Positions 34,855 to 44,078 of a stretch of 64,000 nucleotides of DNA are shown here, piece by piece. The stretch comes from Amycolatopsis sp. 2-15 (lineage in GTDB: Bacteria > Actinomycetota > Actinomycetes > Mycobacteriales > Pseudonocardiaceae). The DNA is taken from contig NZ_CP127294.1 in assembly GCF_030285625.1 (NCBI RefSeq), forward strand, positions 1,188,001-1,252,000, read 5' to 3'. A model generated the notes under the pieces. It saw only the letters and a program-made list of their open reading frames with translations, was not told the DNA's origin and searched no databases. The position numbers and the translations under genes were made by a program. How positions within the stretch are numbered: position 1 is the first letter of the stretch; each line of letters starts with the position of its first letter.

Positions 34855-36054
34855 GTGGGAAGTTTTCGCGAGCAGGTCCGCGAGTTCGTCGCCGCCCTCG
34901 TGCCGCCCGGCTGGCGCGGCATCGGCGGCCTCGAAGGCGACGCCTACGCCGAGTTCCGCACCCGGGCCCGCGCGGCGCTGGCCGAGCGCGGCTGGGTCGC
35001 GCCCGCGTGGCCCGTCGAATACGGCGGCGCCGGCCTCAGCCCCGCCGAACTCGTGGTGCTGGTGGAAGAACTGTCCACCGCCGGGATCCCGTTCGGCTCC
35101 GACAACGACGCGTTCGGCATCGGCATGCTCGGCAACACCATGCTCCGCTGGGCGAAACCCGAGCTGTGCCGGCGGTTCCTGCCGCGCATCGTCTCCGGCG
35201 AGTACGTGTTCGCCCAGGGCTTCTCCGAGCCGGGCGCCGGGTCCGACCTCGCGTCGCTCGCCCTGCGCGCCGAGCCCGACGGCGACCGGTGGCGGCTCAA
35301 CGGCCAGAAGCTGTGGTCCTCGGGCGCGCACCTGGCCAACTGGATGTTCGTGCTCGCCCGTACCAATCGGGAAGCCGCGCCGCACAAGGGGATCAGCATG
35401 CTGCTGGTCCCGCTCGACCAGCCCGGCGTGAAAATCCGGCCGATCCGCAACATCACCGGCGGCACCGACTTCAACGAGGTGTTTTTCACCGACGCCACCA
35501 CCGACCGCGAGCTCGTGGTGGGTGACGTCGACCGCGGCTGGGCCGTCGCGATGACCTTGCTCGGCTTCGAGCGCGGCGAAACCGCGCTGCACGCCCCGAT
35601 CCGCTTCCGCGCCGAACTCGACCGGCTGGTCGAGCTGGTCCGGGAGCGCGGCCTGGACTCCGATCCGGACGTCCGCCGCCGCGTCGCGTGGTGCCACGTG
35701 CAGGTGGAACAGCTGCGCTGCCACGGCCTCCGCACGGCCGCGCAGCTGATCGACGGCGAGGAGCCCGGGCCGCGCGCGGCGGCCTTCAAGCTGCTGTGGA
35801 GCGAGTACCATCGGGTGGTCACGGAGCTCGCGCTCGACGTGCTCGGCCTCGACGCGCTCACGCCGTCGGGGCGGCCGTCGCCGAACTGGTACCACACCGA
35901 CGATCCCGGCGCGCCGAACTCGACCGCGTCGTGGACCAGCGTCTACCTCAACTCCCGCGCCGGCACGATCTACGCCGGCTCGTCGCAGATCCAGCGCGGC
36001 ATCATCGGCGACCTGCTGCTCGGGCTGCCCAAGGAACCCAAGCCCGCGCGCTGA
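34855..36054 (+). CDS. Acyl-CoA dehydrogenase
   Basis: This 399-residue full-length FAD-dependent ACAD has GWVAPAWPVEYGGAGLSPAELVVLVEEL, the FAD/substrate block FAQGFSEPGAGSDLASLALRAE, GQKLWSSGAHLANWM and the C-terminal NSRAGTIYAGSSQIQRGIIGDLLLG, which is diagnostic. The GTG start follows GCAGGAGG. It is followed after 25 bp by an acyl-CoA ligase gene and is divergent from a short ACAD gene, so ligase plus two ACADs probably activate and desaturate a branched, cyclic or steroid-like acid. Confidence 0.93.
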   Translation: MGSFREQVREFVAALVPPGWRGIGGLEGDAYAEFRTRARAALAERGWVAPAWPVEYGGAGLSPAELVVLVEELSTAGIPFGSDNDAFGIGMLGNTMLRWAKPELCRRFLPRIVSGEYVFAQGFSEPGAGSDLASLALRAEPDGDRWRLNGQKLWSSGAHLANWMFVLARTNREAAPHKGISMLLVPLDQPGVKIRPIRNITGGTDFNEVFFTDATTDRELVVGDVDRGWAVAMTLLGFERGETALHAPIRFRAELDRLVELVRERGLDSDPDVRRRVAWCHVQVEQLRCHGLRTAAQLIDGEEPGPRAAAFKLLWSEYHRVVTELALDVLGLDALTPSGRPSPNWYHTDDPGAPNSTASWTSVYLNSRAGTIYAGSSQIQRGIIGDLLLGLPKEPKPAR

Positions 36055-36079
36055 ACCCGCGGCCTGCCCAGGAGGAGCG

Positions 36080-37633
36080 ATGGCCATTCGCAGCACCTAC
36101 CCCGACGTCGTCATCCCCGAGGGATCCCTGCCCGGCCTGCTGCTGGGCTCGCTCACACCCGAGGAAGCCGCGCACCCCGCGGTCATCGACGCCGGCTCGG
36201 GCAAGCGACTGACCTACGGCGAGCTCGCCACGGCCGTCGAGCGGCTGGCCGCCGCGCTGGCCGAACGCGGCATCGGCCGCGGCGACGTCGCGGTACTCGC
36301 CGCGCCGAACTGCGCCGAGTACCCCGTGGTGTTCCACGGCGTGTTGCGCTCCGGCGCCGCGGTGTCGCCTGCCAACCCGCTCAACACCCCCGCCGAGCTG
36401 GCGCACCAACTGCGTGACGCGGGCGCGCGGATCCTGTTCACCACCTCCGCCGGGCTCGGCACCACACGCGCCGCCGTGAAAGAAGAAGGCGTACGCGTCG
36501 AAGAGATCGTGGTGCTCGACGCGGCCGACGGCGTGCCGTCGCTCGACGACCTGCTCACCAGCACCGCCGCCACGCCGCCCGAACCGACGGCCGACGACCT
36601 CGCCGTGCTGCCGTACTCCTCGGGCACCACCGGCCTGCCGAAGGGCGTACTGCTGACGCACCGGAACGTCGCCGCGAACCTCAGCCAGATGCAGCCGCTG
36701 ACGGAGCTGCGCCCGGGCAAGCGTTCTATCGCCGTGCTGCCGCTGTTCCACATCTACGGCATGAACGGGATCATGAACGTCAGCCTGCTCAACCGGGCGA
36801 CCGTGGTGACCATGCCGAGGTTCGACCTCAAGGCTTTCCTCGCCGCCGTGGCCGAGCACCGCGTGGACCACTTGTTCATCGCGCCGCCGATCGCGCTCGC
36901 GCTGGCGAAGGTCCCGTTCGTGACCGACTACGACCTCGGCTGCGTCGACGTGGTGATGAGCGCCGCCGCGCCGCTCGACGCCGGCATCGCCCAGGAGCTG
37001 GCCGCGCGGCTGAACGTCACGGTCCTGCAGGGCTACGGCCTCACCGAGACCAGCCCCTGCACCCACGGCATCCCGGCCGACCGGCCCGACGTCGACCGCG
37101 GGTCGATCGGGCTGCTGATGCCGAGCGTCGAGGCGCGCGTGGTCGACCCCGTGACCGGCGAAGACGCCGAGCGCGGTGAGCTGTGGGTGCGCGGGCCGAA
37201 CGTGATGCGCGGCTACCTCAACAACGCCGCCGCCACCGCCGCGACCATCGACTCCGACGGCTACCTGCACACCGGCGACATCGTGACCGTCGACGACGGC
37301 GGCGTGTTCCACGTGGTCGACCGCCTCAAGGAACTGATCAAGTACAAGGGTTTCCAGGTCCCGCCCGCCGAGCTGGAGGCGCTGCTGCTGACCCACCCGG
37401 GCATCGCCGACGCGGCCGTGATCGGCGTGCCCGACGACGAGGCCGGCGAGGTGCCCAAGGCGTTCGTCGTGCGGCGGTCACCCGAACTGGACGAGGCCGC
37501 GGTGCAGGCGTTCGTCGCCGAGCGGGTGGCGCCGTACAAGAAGGTGCGGCAGGTGGAGTTCGTGGACGCCATCCCGAAGTCGGCCGCAGGAAAGATCCTG
37601 CGGAAGGTGCTGCGGGCGACCGTTCAGAGCTGA
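36080..37633 (+). CDS. AMP-dependent acyl-CoA synthetase (4-coumarate-CoA ligase family)
   Basis: This 517-residue adenylate-forming ligase has the P-loop-like YSSGTTGLPKGVLLTHRN, YGLTETSPCTHG, the hinge region GYLHTGDIVTVDDGGVFHVVDRLKELIKYKGFQVPPAELE and the catalytic C-terminal Lys in IPKSAAGKILRK. It converts a carboxylic acid, ATP and CoA into the acyl-CoA. An AGGAGGAG sits just before the ATG. It is in an operon with the upstream ACAD; its acid could be aromatic (4CL type) or a medium/cyclic fatty acid. Confidence 0.93.
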   Translation: MAIRSTYPDVVIPEGSLPGLLLGSLTPEEAAHPAVIDAGSGKRLTYGELATAVERLAAALAERGIGRGDVAVLAAPNCAEYPVVFHGVLRSGAAVSPANPLNTPAELAHQLRDAGARILFTTSAGLGTTRAAVKEEGVRVEEIVVLDAADGVPSLDDLLTSTAATPPEPTADDLAVLPYSSGTTGLPKGVLLTHRNVAANLSQMQPLTELRPGKRSIAVLPLFHIYGMNGIMNVSLLNRATVVTMPRFDLKAFLAAVAEHRVDHLFIAPPIALALAKVPFVTDYDLGCVDVVMSAAAPLDAGIAQELAARLNVTVLQGYGLTETSPCTHGIPADRPDVDRGSIGLLMPSVEARVVDPVTGEDAERGELWVRGPNVMRGYLNNAAATAATIDSDGYLHTGDIVTVDDGGVFHVVDRLKELIKYKGFQVPPAELEALLLTHPGIADAAVIGVPDDEAGEVPKAFVVRRSPELDEAAVQAFVAERVAPYKKVRQVEFVDAIPKSAAGKILRKVLRATVQS

Positions 37634-37744
37634 TCCCTGTCCTGGGGTGGTAGTCCCTCGCGTTTGGTGGGGTGGCGGTCCGTCGCGGTGGCTGAGGGGG
37701 GCCGAGGCCAGACGGTGGCAATTCGGAGGATTCTCCGCTATCGT

Positions 37745-37766
37745 AGTAAGTATTCAGTTACTTACT
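37745..37766. promoter_or_regulatory. TetR-type operator AGTAAGTA-N6-TACTTACT
   Basis: Perfect 8-bp arms are separated by 6 bp, 12 bp upstream of the SDR start codon. The second gene of this operon encodes a TetR regulator, so autoregulation through this site is very likely. Confidence 0.75.
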
Positions 37767-37777
37767 TGAGGACGGCC

Positions 37778-38605
37778 ATGGGACGCGCCCTGCTCATCAC
37801 CGGAACTTCCCGCGGCCTCGGCCGGGCGCTCGCGGTCACGGCGCTCGAGGCCGGCCACCGGGTCGTGGCCACGGCACGCCGCGCCGACGCGGTCGCGGAC
37901 CTCGTCTCGGCGTATCCCGAGTCGGCCCGCGCGGTGGCCTTGGACGTGCGGGATCCCGAGGCCGCCACGGCCGCCGTGCAGGTCGCGGTGGACGAGTTCG
38001 GCCGGCTCGACGGCGTGATCAACAACGCCGGGTACGCCAACGTCTCGAGCCTCGAGGACACCCCGCTCGCCGACTTCCGCGACCAGGTCGAGACGAACCT
38101 CTGGGGCGCGGTCCACGTCAGCCGCGCGGCACTGCCGGTGTTCCGCGAGCAGGGCGCGGGGCACGTCGTGCAGATCTCGTCGGTGAGCGGGCGGCTGGCG
38201 CCGGCGGCGGGGCTCGGGCCGTACGTCACGGCGAAGTTCGCCTTGGAGGGGTTCTCCGAGGCGCTGGCCCTGGAGACGGCCGGGTTCGGCGTGCGCGTGA
38301 CGGTGGTGGAAGCCGGGTCGATGGCGACGTCGCTGTACTCGTCGATGGACGCGCCTGAGCCGAGCCCCGCGTACGCGTCCGTGCTGGCGCCGATGCGCAC
38401 AGCCCACGCCTGCGGGCAGGCCCCGGGTGTCGACCCGGCGCGGGCGGCGGCGATGATCCTGAGCGTGTTCGAGCTGACTGACCCGCCGCTGTGGCTGCCG
38501 CTCTCAGGCGAGGCCGTGGACTTCATCCGGCCCGCGGAGCAGCGGAAACTCGCGGAGCTGGACCGGTGGGAGGAGCTGAGCCGCTCGGTGGAGGCCCATG
38601 GCTGA
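37778..38605 (+). CDS. SDR family oxidoreductase
   Basis: This 275-residue classical SDR has TGTSRGLGRALAV (cofactor), VINNAGYAN, SSVSGRLAPAAGLGPYVTAKFALEGFSEAL (catalytic Ser, Tyr and Lys) and VEAGSMATSLYSS. The overall pattern resembles the ketoreductase/3-oxoacyl reductase-like group that follows TetR partners. The ATG at 37778 has GAGGA 5 bp upstream. The stop overlaps the downstream tetR gene by 8 bp. Its expression is likely derepressed when the TetR protein binds the SDR substrate or a related compound. Confidence 0.92.
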   Translation: MGRALLITGTSRGLGRALAVTALEAGHRVVATARRADAVADLVSAYPESARAVALDVRDPEAATAAVQVAVDEFGRLDGVINNAGYANVSSLEDTPLADFRDQVETNLWGAVHVSRAALPVFREQGAGHVVQISSVSGRLAPAAGLGPYVTAKFALEGFSEALALETAGFGVRVTVVEAGSMATSLYSSMDAPEPSPAYASVLAPMRTAHACGQAPGVDPARAAAMILSVFELTDPPLWLPLSGEAVDFIRPAEQRKLAELDRWEELSRSVEAHG

Positions 38606-39161
38606 GGTTCCGGCCCGCGACGCCGCCGCCACTCGCCGCCGGATCCTCGACGCGGCCGTCGAGGAGTTCTCCGACGCCGGGCTCGCCGGTGGGCGCGTCG
38701 GCCGCATCGCCGAGCGGGCACGCGCGAACCAGCGCATGATCTACGCGTATTTCGGCAGCAAGGACGGGCTGTTCGAGGCCGTGCTGACGGAAAAGGTGCT
38801 GCAGGCGCAGGCCGCGGTGATGTTCGACGCCGAGGACCTGCCGGGGTACGCGTGCCAGGTCTTCGACTTTTACCGCGCCAATCCGCGAATGGCGCGGCTC
38901 AACCTGTGGCAGGCGCTCGAACGGCCGGATCTGCTGCCGTCCCTGGCTCCGGTCGAGCGCGCGATGGCCGACAAGGTGGCGGGCATCGCGGCGGCGCAGG
39001 CCTCGGGGGCGGTGTCGTCGGCGTTGCCGGCTGCCGTGCTGCTCGACCTGGTCCTGGCGTTGACGTACGGCAACATCGCGCAGGCCGGGAACGCCGCGTT
39101 GTGGCCGGATTCGCAGCGGACGGCCTTGGCCACGGCGGTTTCGCGGCTGGTAACGCGGTGA
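38598..39161 (+). CDS. TetR family transcriptional regulator
   Basis: This 187-residue protein has an N-terminal helix-turn-helix: RRRILDAAVEEFSDAGLAGGRVGRIAERARANQRMIYAYFGSKDGLFEAVL (about residues 12-63). A helical ligand-binding domain follows, containing YACQVFDFYRANPRMARLNLWQALE. It probably represses its own SDR operon through the palindrome at 37745-37766. Confidence 0.93.
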   Translation: MAEVPARDAAATRRRILDAAVEEFSDAGLAGGRVGRIAERARANQRMIYAYFGSKDGLFEAVLTEKVLQAQAAVMFDAEDLPGYACQVFDFYRANPRMARLNLWQALERPDLLPSLAPVERAMADKVAGIAAAQASGAVSSALPAAVLLDLVLALTYGNIAQAGNAALWPDSQRTALATAVSRLVTR

Positions 39162-39197
39162 GCCGGATTTGTCGGTGCCGGGTGAGACCGTGGGCGG

Positions 39198-39734
39198 ATG
39201 GAGATTCCCCAGCACTTCTCGCCCGTGGCCGAAGGCACGCGAGAGGCCATCCCCAGGCTGGCCGGTGAGCGCGACACGCTGGTCGCGTTCCTCGACTGGC
39301 ACCGCGAGACGTTCGCGCTGAAGTGCGCCGGCCTCGGGCAGAGCGCCCTGTCGACCAAGGCCGTGCCCCCGTCGGGCCTTTCCCTGCACGGCATCCTGCG
39401 CCACCTCGCGGGCGTCGAACGCTGGTGGTTCCAGCAACAGTTCGCCGGTGAGGACGTTCCCCTGCTCCACTACTCCGACGACGACCCCAACCAGGACTTC
39501 GACTCCCTCGACGGGGACGTCACGGAGGCGATGGCCCTGTGGCGCTCGGAGTGCGCGCGCTCGCGGGAGATCGTCGCGGCGGCTTCGTCGCTGGAGGACC
39601 AGGGGACGTCGCTGGTGACCGGTGAACCGTTCACGTTGCGGTGGTTGCTGGTGCACCAGATCGCGGAGTACGCCCGCCACAACGGCCACGCCGATCTGCT
39701 GCGCGAATCCCTCGACGGCACGGTGGGCCACTGA
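39198..39734 (+). CDS. DinB/DUF664 family protein
   Basis: This 178-residue four-helix-bundle protein of the DinB/DUF664 group has ERDTLVAFLDWHRETFALKCAGLG, GLSLHGILRHLAGVERWWFQQQFAGE and WLLVHQIAEYARHNGHADLLRE. The histidines in these blocks (DWHR, RHLAGVE, EYARHNGHAD) are in the positions that usually bind a metal in this fold. Related proteins include mycothiol-dependent transferases, which fits an actinobacterium, but no reaction can be assigned. Confidence 0.88.
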   Translation: MEIPQHFSPVAEGTREAIPRLAGERDTLVAFLDWHRETFALKCAGLGQSALSTKAVPPSGLSLHGILRHLAGVERWWFQQQFAGEDVPLLHYSDDDPNQDFDSLDGDVTEAMALWRSECARSREIVAAASSLEDQGTSLVTGEPFTLRWLLVHQIAEYARHNGHADLLRESLDGTVGH

Positions 39735-39797
39735 CCCGATGCGAGGCTCCGCACAGGAGCACGGTGGCGGCGAGGCCTGCGTGCGATGCTGGGCGGC

Positions 39798-41144
39798 ATG
39801 AGCGTCGATCCTGATTCCGGGTTGTTGTCGCCTGTGCGGGCCGGGACCCCGGTCGAGGCGGTGACCGGGGACAACGCCGTGGTGGGGGCGATGCTGGCGG
39901 TCGAGGCGGCGCTGGCGAGGGCGCAGGCGCGGCTGGGGACCGTGCCGGCCGGGGCCGCGGAGGCGATCACCGCGAAGGCCGCCGAGGTGGCGCGGGAGAT
40001 CGACGTGCCGACGTTGGCGAAAACGGCGCGGGCGACGGCGAATCCCGTTGTCGCGTTGGTCAAGGAGCTCACGGCGGCAGTGGGCGCCGAGCACGCCGAC
40101 TACGTGCACCGCGGGTCGACGAGTCAGGACATCGTCGACACGGCGCTGATGCTCGTCGCGAAGGATGCGCTGGAGCTGCTGCGAAACGACCTGGCGACAA
40201 CCGCGGCGGCGCTCGCGGACCTGGCTCGCGCGCACCGCGACACCGTGATGCCCGGCCGCACACTCACGGCCCACGCCGTGCCCACGACGTTCGGGCTCAA
40301 GGCCGCGGGCTGGCGGCAGTACGTGCTCGACGCGGCCGAGCGGGTGCGCCGCCTCGAGCTGCCCGTGTCGCTGGGCGGCGCGGCCGGGACGCTGGCGGCG
40401 TACGTCGAGTACGGCGACGGCACCGACGACTACGCGGAGCGGCTCGTCGAGGCCTTCGCCGCGGAAACCGGGCTGGCCGCCACCACGTTGCCCTGGCACG
40501 CGAACCGCACGCCCGTCGCCGATCTCGTGGCCGCGCTGGCGCAGGCGGCCACGGCGCTGGGCAAGTTCGCGGTCGACGTCCAGGTGCTCACGCGCACCGA
40601 GATCGGCGAGGTCGCCGAGCCCACGGGCGGCGGCTCGTCGGCGATGCCGCACAAGCGCAATCCCGTGCTGTCGGCCCTGATCCGCTCCGCCGCGCTCCAG
40701 GCGCCGGTGCTCGCGGCCGGCGTGACGCAGTCCGGGCTGGCCGAGGACGAGCGGTCCGCCGGCGTGTGGCAGGCCGAGTGGCAGCTCCTGCGCGAGTGCC
40801 TGCGCCTCACGGGCGGGGCCGCGCACACGGCCGTCGAACTGGCGCGCGGCTTGGCCGTGGACGCGGAGCGGATGCGGGAGGACGTCGACCTCACGCACGG
40901 GCTCATCGTGTCGGAGCGGCTGTCGGCCGCGCTGGCGCCGTTGCTCGGCAAGGCGCGCGCGAAGGACGTGCTCGGCGAAGCGTCGAAGCGGGCGGTCGGC
41001 GAGAACCGGCCGCTGCGGACGGTCCTCGCCGAGATTCCCGAGGTCACCGACGTCCTCGACCCCGCGAAGCTCGACGACCTCCTCGACCCCGCCCAGTACA
41101 CGGGCGCGGCCGGGCGACTGGTCGACCGCGCCCTCGAAGGGTGA
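39798..41144 (+). CDS. pcaB: 3-carboxy-cis,cis-muconate cycloisomerase-like protein
   Basis: This 448-residue member of the fumarase/aspartase superfamily has the signature GSSAMPHKRNPVLSALI, an N-terminal DNAVVGAMLAVEAALARAQARLG and YVHRGSTSQDIVDTALMLVAKDALELL. The pattern fits PcaB of the beta-ketoadipate pathway (lactonising 3-carboxymuconate), with adenylosuccinate lyase as the main alternative. Other pca genes are not adjacent, so the pathway assignment rests on family similarity only. The start ATG at 39798 has a weak ribosome binding site. Confidence 0.8.
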   Translation: MSVDPDSGLLSPVRAGTPVEAVTGDNAVVGAMLAVEAALARAQARLGTVPAGAAEAITAKAAEVAREIDVPTLAKTARATANPVVALVKELTAAVGAEHADYVHRGSTSQDIVDTALMLVAKDALELLRNDLATTAAALADLARAHRDTVMPGRTLTAHAVPTTFGLKAAGWRQYVLDAAERVRRLELPVSLGGAAGTLAAYVEYGDGTDDYAERLVEAFAAETGLAATTLPWHANRTPVADLVAALAQAATALGKFAVDVQVLTRTEIGEVAEPTGGGSSAMPHKRNPVLSALIRSAALQAPVLAAGVTQSGLAEDERSAGVWQAEWQLLRECLRLTGGAAHTAVELARGLAVDAERMREDVDLTHGLIVSERLSAALAPLLGKARAKDVLGEASKRAVGENRPLRTVLAEIPEVTDVLDPAKLDDLLDPAQYTGAAGRLVDRALEG

Positions 41145-41207
41145 CGGAAAGTAGTCACAACTTCTGCTGAACCGCTCCGCCCGGCCTCCCGTGTAGGAGG
41201 GTGGGAA

Positions 41208-41225
41208 GCGTTCCTCGCGGAACGC
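41208..41225. other. GCGTTCC-TCGC-GGAACGC hairpin
   Basis: A 7-bp perfect stem with a 4-nt loop, 64 bp after the pcaB-like stop and 57 bp before the next start. It could be a weak terminator or part of the lipoprotein leader. Confidence 0.35.
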
Positions 41226-41281
41226 GGGGGGTACCGGCAGCTGCGCCTGGCGCGGCGACCACGTACCCAAGGAGAAGTTTC

Positions 41282-42241
41282 ATGCTTCGCAGGTTCCGCA
41301 CGGGCGTCATCGTCGTCTCGGCAGCCGCAGGGCTCACGCTGCTGAGCGCCTGCTCGGGCACGACCGCTCCACCCGCGCCGGTGCCCGGCGGCGGGACCGG
41401 GGGCGGTCAGGGCAAGCTCGCCGCGGCCGCCACCGAGACGGCCGTCAAACTCGCGGCCACCGACGTCGGTGAGCTGGGCAAGGTCCTCACCGACGGCGAC
41501 GGCCACACCCTCTACCGCTTCGACAAGGACACCGCCAAACCGCCGAAGTCCGCCTGCGTGGACGACTGCGCCAAGGCGTGGCCGCCGCTGCTGTCGAAGG
41601 GCGACGTGCAGCTCGACGGCGTGGACAAGAGCCTCGTCGGCAGCGTGACCCGCGACGACGGCACCGAGCAGGTGACCGTGAACGGCTGGCCGCTCTACAC
41701 CTACGCCAAGGACGCCACGCCCGGCGACGCCACCGGCCAGGGCGTGAACGGCACCTGGTTCGCGGCCACACCCCAGGGCGGCAAGGCCAAGTCCACTTCG
41801 GACACTGTGAAGCTCAGTGCCGGCGAGGTCGACGGCGTCGGCGCGGCCGTGACGGACCAGGACGGCTTCACGCTCTACCTGTTCACCAAGGACAGCAAGA
41901 AACCCTCGAAGTCCACTTGCGACGGTGACTGCGCCAAGCTGTGGCCGCCCGTGCTGACCACCGGTGACGTCGCACTCGACGGCATCGACGCCAAGCTGCT
42001 CGGCAGCGTCAAGCGCGCCGACGGCACCACGCAGGCCACGCTCGGCGGCTGGCCGCTGTACCGGTACTCGAAGGACACCGCGCCCGGCCAGGCCAACGGC
42101 ATGGGCGTGAAGGGCACGTGGTTCGTGATCGAGCCCAACGGCTGCAAGTCCGGCACCACCGCGAGCACCCGAACCGCCCCGGCCAAGCCGGCCACGAGCG
42201 CCCCGGCCCCCAGCGCTTCGAGCGACCCGTACAGCTACTGA
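41282..42241 (+). CDS. Lipoprotein with duplicated COG4315-type domains
   Basis: This 319-residue exported lipoprotein has a signal ending LLSAC (lipobox Cys near residue 23) followed by a Pro/Gly linker. Two homologous units follow. Each contains DGHTLYRFDKD- or DGFTLYLFTKD-like opening blocks, a C-x3-C pair in CVDDCAKAWPPL or CDGDCAKLWPP, LGSVxRxDGTxQxTxxGWPLYxYxKD and GVxGTWF. This is the secreted repeat family PF03640, of unknown function, often linked to electron-transfer or heme contexts. AAGGAG precedes the ATG. The Pro/Ala/Ser tail is disordered. Confidence 0.9.
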   Translation: MLRRFRTGVIVVSAAAGLTLLSACSGTTAPPAPVPGGGTGGGQGKLAAAATETAVKLAATDVGELGKVLTDGDGHTLYRFDKDTAKPPKSACVDDCAKAWPPLLSKGDVQLDGVDKSLVGSVTRDDGTEQVTVNGWPLYTYAKDATPGDATGQGVNGTWFAATPQGGKAKSTSDTVKLSAGEVDGVGAAVTDQDGFTLYLFTKDSKKPSKSTCDGDCAKLWPPVLTTGDVALDGIDAKLLGSVKRADGTTQATLGGWPLYRYSKDTAPGQANGMGVKGTWFVIEPNGCKSGTTASTRTAPAKPATSAPAPSASSDPYSY

Positions 42242-42326
42242 CCCCAGACCCGGCGCCGCGCCCCGACAGCGCGTCGTCAGGACAACCGGCCACGGGCGGC
42301 GGAAGGAGGGCAGTTCCCGAGCACAA

Positions 42327-42365
42327 ACGATGGCCCGGCAACCGCGGGGGTTGCCGGGCCATCGT
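42327..42365. terminator. Bidirectional terminator, 17-bp stem
   Basis: Arms 42327-42343 and 42349-42365 are perfectly complementary around a 5-nt loop. The hairpin lies between the lipoprotein gene and the convergent DUF4383 gene. Confidence 0.88.
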
Positions 42366-42375
42366 GTTGGGGAAA

Positions 42376-42963
42376 TCAGTGCGCGAGACCGGGGCCGCGC
42401 TTCTCCCGGGGCTGGATCTCCCGCGTCGACCCGGCGTGCTCGTCGTCCTCGACGCGCTCGATCATGCTCGTCTGGGCCTGATCCGCCGTGATCGGCTCCA
42501 CGTCCTCCTCCGGCAGCCGCACCTTGCGGCGCGCCGGCGCCATCGCGATCACCAGACCCAGCACGGCGATGCCGAGGTGCAGCCAGTTGTCCGGCGTCGT
42601 GAGGTCCAGCGGGTTGCCGGCGACGACGAACGGGTTGGCGGCGATCATGCCGGTGATCATCAGGCCCCACACGAACAGCACGCCGTAGCCGAGGAAGAGC
42701 AGCCAGCCGAACGTCCGCGCGCGGCCGGCGCCGAACGCGAACAGCAGGCCGATCACGCCGGTCACCACGTGCACCAGGTTGTTCATCGGGTTGCCGGAGA
42801 ACCGCCAGAAACCGGCGGCGTGGTGCCCGGTGAAGTCCCCGACGCCGGTCCGCGCGAAGCCGATGACGCCGTAGACCAGGAACGCGATGCCCACCAGGGC
42901 GGCCAGAACCTGCGCGGGCTGCAGACCCTCCACCCGGATCCGGGCTCCATGCGCATGAACCAT
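42376..42963 (-). CDS. DUF4383 family membrane protein
   Basis: This 195-residue integral membrane protein has four helices within the first 150 residues (QVLAALVGIAFLVYGVIGFARTG, NNLVHVVTGVIGLLFAFGA, RTFGWLLFLGYGVLFVWGLMI, NWLHLGIAVLGLVIAMAP). A charged cytoplasmic tail follows. The GDFTGHH...NPMNNLVHVVTG pattern is that of DUF4383. Function is unknown. The ATG at 42963 follows GAAGGA. Confidence 0.88.
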   Translation of the reverse strand: MVHAHGARIRVEGLQPAQVLAALVGIAFLVYGVIGFARTGVGDFTGHHAAGFWRFSGNPMNNLVHVVTGVIGLLFAFGAGRARTFGWLLFLGYGVLFVWGLMITGMIAANPFVVAGNPLDLTTPDNWLHLGIAVLGLVIAMAPARRKVRLPEEDVEPITADQAQTSMIERVEDDEHAGSTREIQPREKRGPGLAH

Positions 42964-43148
42964 GACTTCAGTCCTTCCCGTGGTGAGCTGACTCACGCGG
43001 AGGAAGTACCCCGTCTTCACCCGGGGTGAAACGCCGGTGCTTGCCCGCAGGCCCCCGGAGCGTCACCGGATTTGGCCTTCTTCGAGATCAATGCCACAAA
43101 AGGCCTCCGATTCGGCAACACCGAACGGGTGATCGGACAAATCCGGTC

Positions 43149-44078
43149 ATGCGCAAAGTGAACATCCTCTTCCTCGTGGGGCTGTGCCTGGGGGCACTCG
43201 TCGCGCTGGTGCTCGTGGTGGTGCAGCCGCAGCGCCACATCGTCACCGCGCTGGGACCGACGCCCGTCGCGGCGGCGGGCACGGAGACCACCGGCGGTCA
43301 GGAGCCCGCGCCGGACACCTCGGACACCCCGGCCCCGACCCGGTCCAGCGGCGCGAGCGCGAAGTCGCACGCCCCCGCCAAACCTGGCGCCGATCGGGGC
43401 AAGCAGCTGGAGAAACTGGTCCCGGACGGACACGTGAGCGTGGTCGTCTACGACCGCCGCACCAAGTCCACGGTGATCTCACTCAACCCCGACCGCACCT
43501 ACACCTCGGCGTCGCTGGTGAAGCTGATGATCGCGTTCCGGGCTCTCGACCACGGCGCGGCAGCGTCGACCGTCACGGAGATGCTGGAACGCAGCGACGA
43601 CCACACCGCCAGCGCGCTCTGGACCCAGTACGGCTGGACGTCGATCGTCGACGACGCCGTTTCGCGCATGGGGCTCAAGAACACGCGGCCACCGGCCAGC
43701 GCCGGCCACTGGGGCGACACGCGGATCACGGCCGGCGACATCACCAGGATCTACCAGTACCTCATGGACGAGGCACCGGAGCGTGACCGCACGGTGATCC
43801 TCAACGCGCTGCACCACGCGACCGAATACGGGGCCGACGGCATCCGCCAGTTCTTCGGTATCCCCGACGCCTTCGGGCCCGGGAACTTCGCCGTGAAGCA
43901 AGGGTGGTCCTGCTGCGAACCGTCCGACTCGATCATGCTGCACACCACCGGACTGGTGGACGACGACCGCTTCCTCGTCACCGTCCTCACGCAACAGCCG
44001 GCGGCCGCCGACTACGGCAAGGCGTCGGCAAAGATCACCGCCGTCATCAAGAACCTGGTGTCACTGCTGAGAAGCTGA
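43149..44078 (+). CDS. Serine hydrolase, class A beta-lactamase-like fold
   Basis: This 309-residue exported or membrane-anchored protein has a single N-terminal helix (VNILFLVGLCLGALVALVLVVV) and a Pro/Thr/Ser linker. The serine hydrolase core has S122-L-V-K125 (SxxK), S149-D-D (SxN equivalent) and K250-Q-G-W (KTG equivalent). Without a convincing Glu166 equivalent and with a modified KTG, it is more likely a penicillin-binding or carboxypeptidase-like relative than a true beta-lactamase. It ends back to back with the convergent esterase gene. Confidence 0.85.
   Translation: MRKVNILFLVGLCLGALVALVLVVVQPQRHIVTALGPTPVAAAGTETTGGQEPAPDTSDTPAPTRSSGASAKSHAPAKPGADRGKQLEKLVPDGHVSVVVYDRRTKSTVISLNPDRTYTSASLVKLMIAFRALDHGAAASTVTEMLERSDDHTASALWTQYGWTSIVDDAVSRMGLKNTRPPASAGHWGDTRITAGDITRIYQYLMDEAPERDRTVILNALHHATEYGADGIRQFFGIPDAFGPGNFAVKQGWSCCEPSDSIMLHTTGLVDDDRFLVTVLTQQPAAADYGKASAKITAVIKNLVSLLRS

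Noticed and set aside
43149..44078. Functional class A beta-lactamase (resistance gene)
   Set aside because: The SxxK is present, but the KTG and SDN boxes are altered and no Glu166-type residue is evident; a penicillin-binding-like hydrolase fits better.
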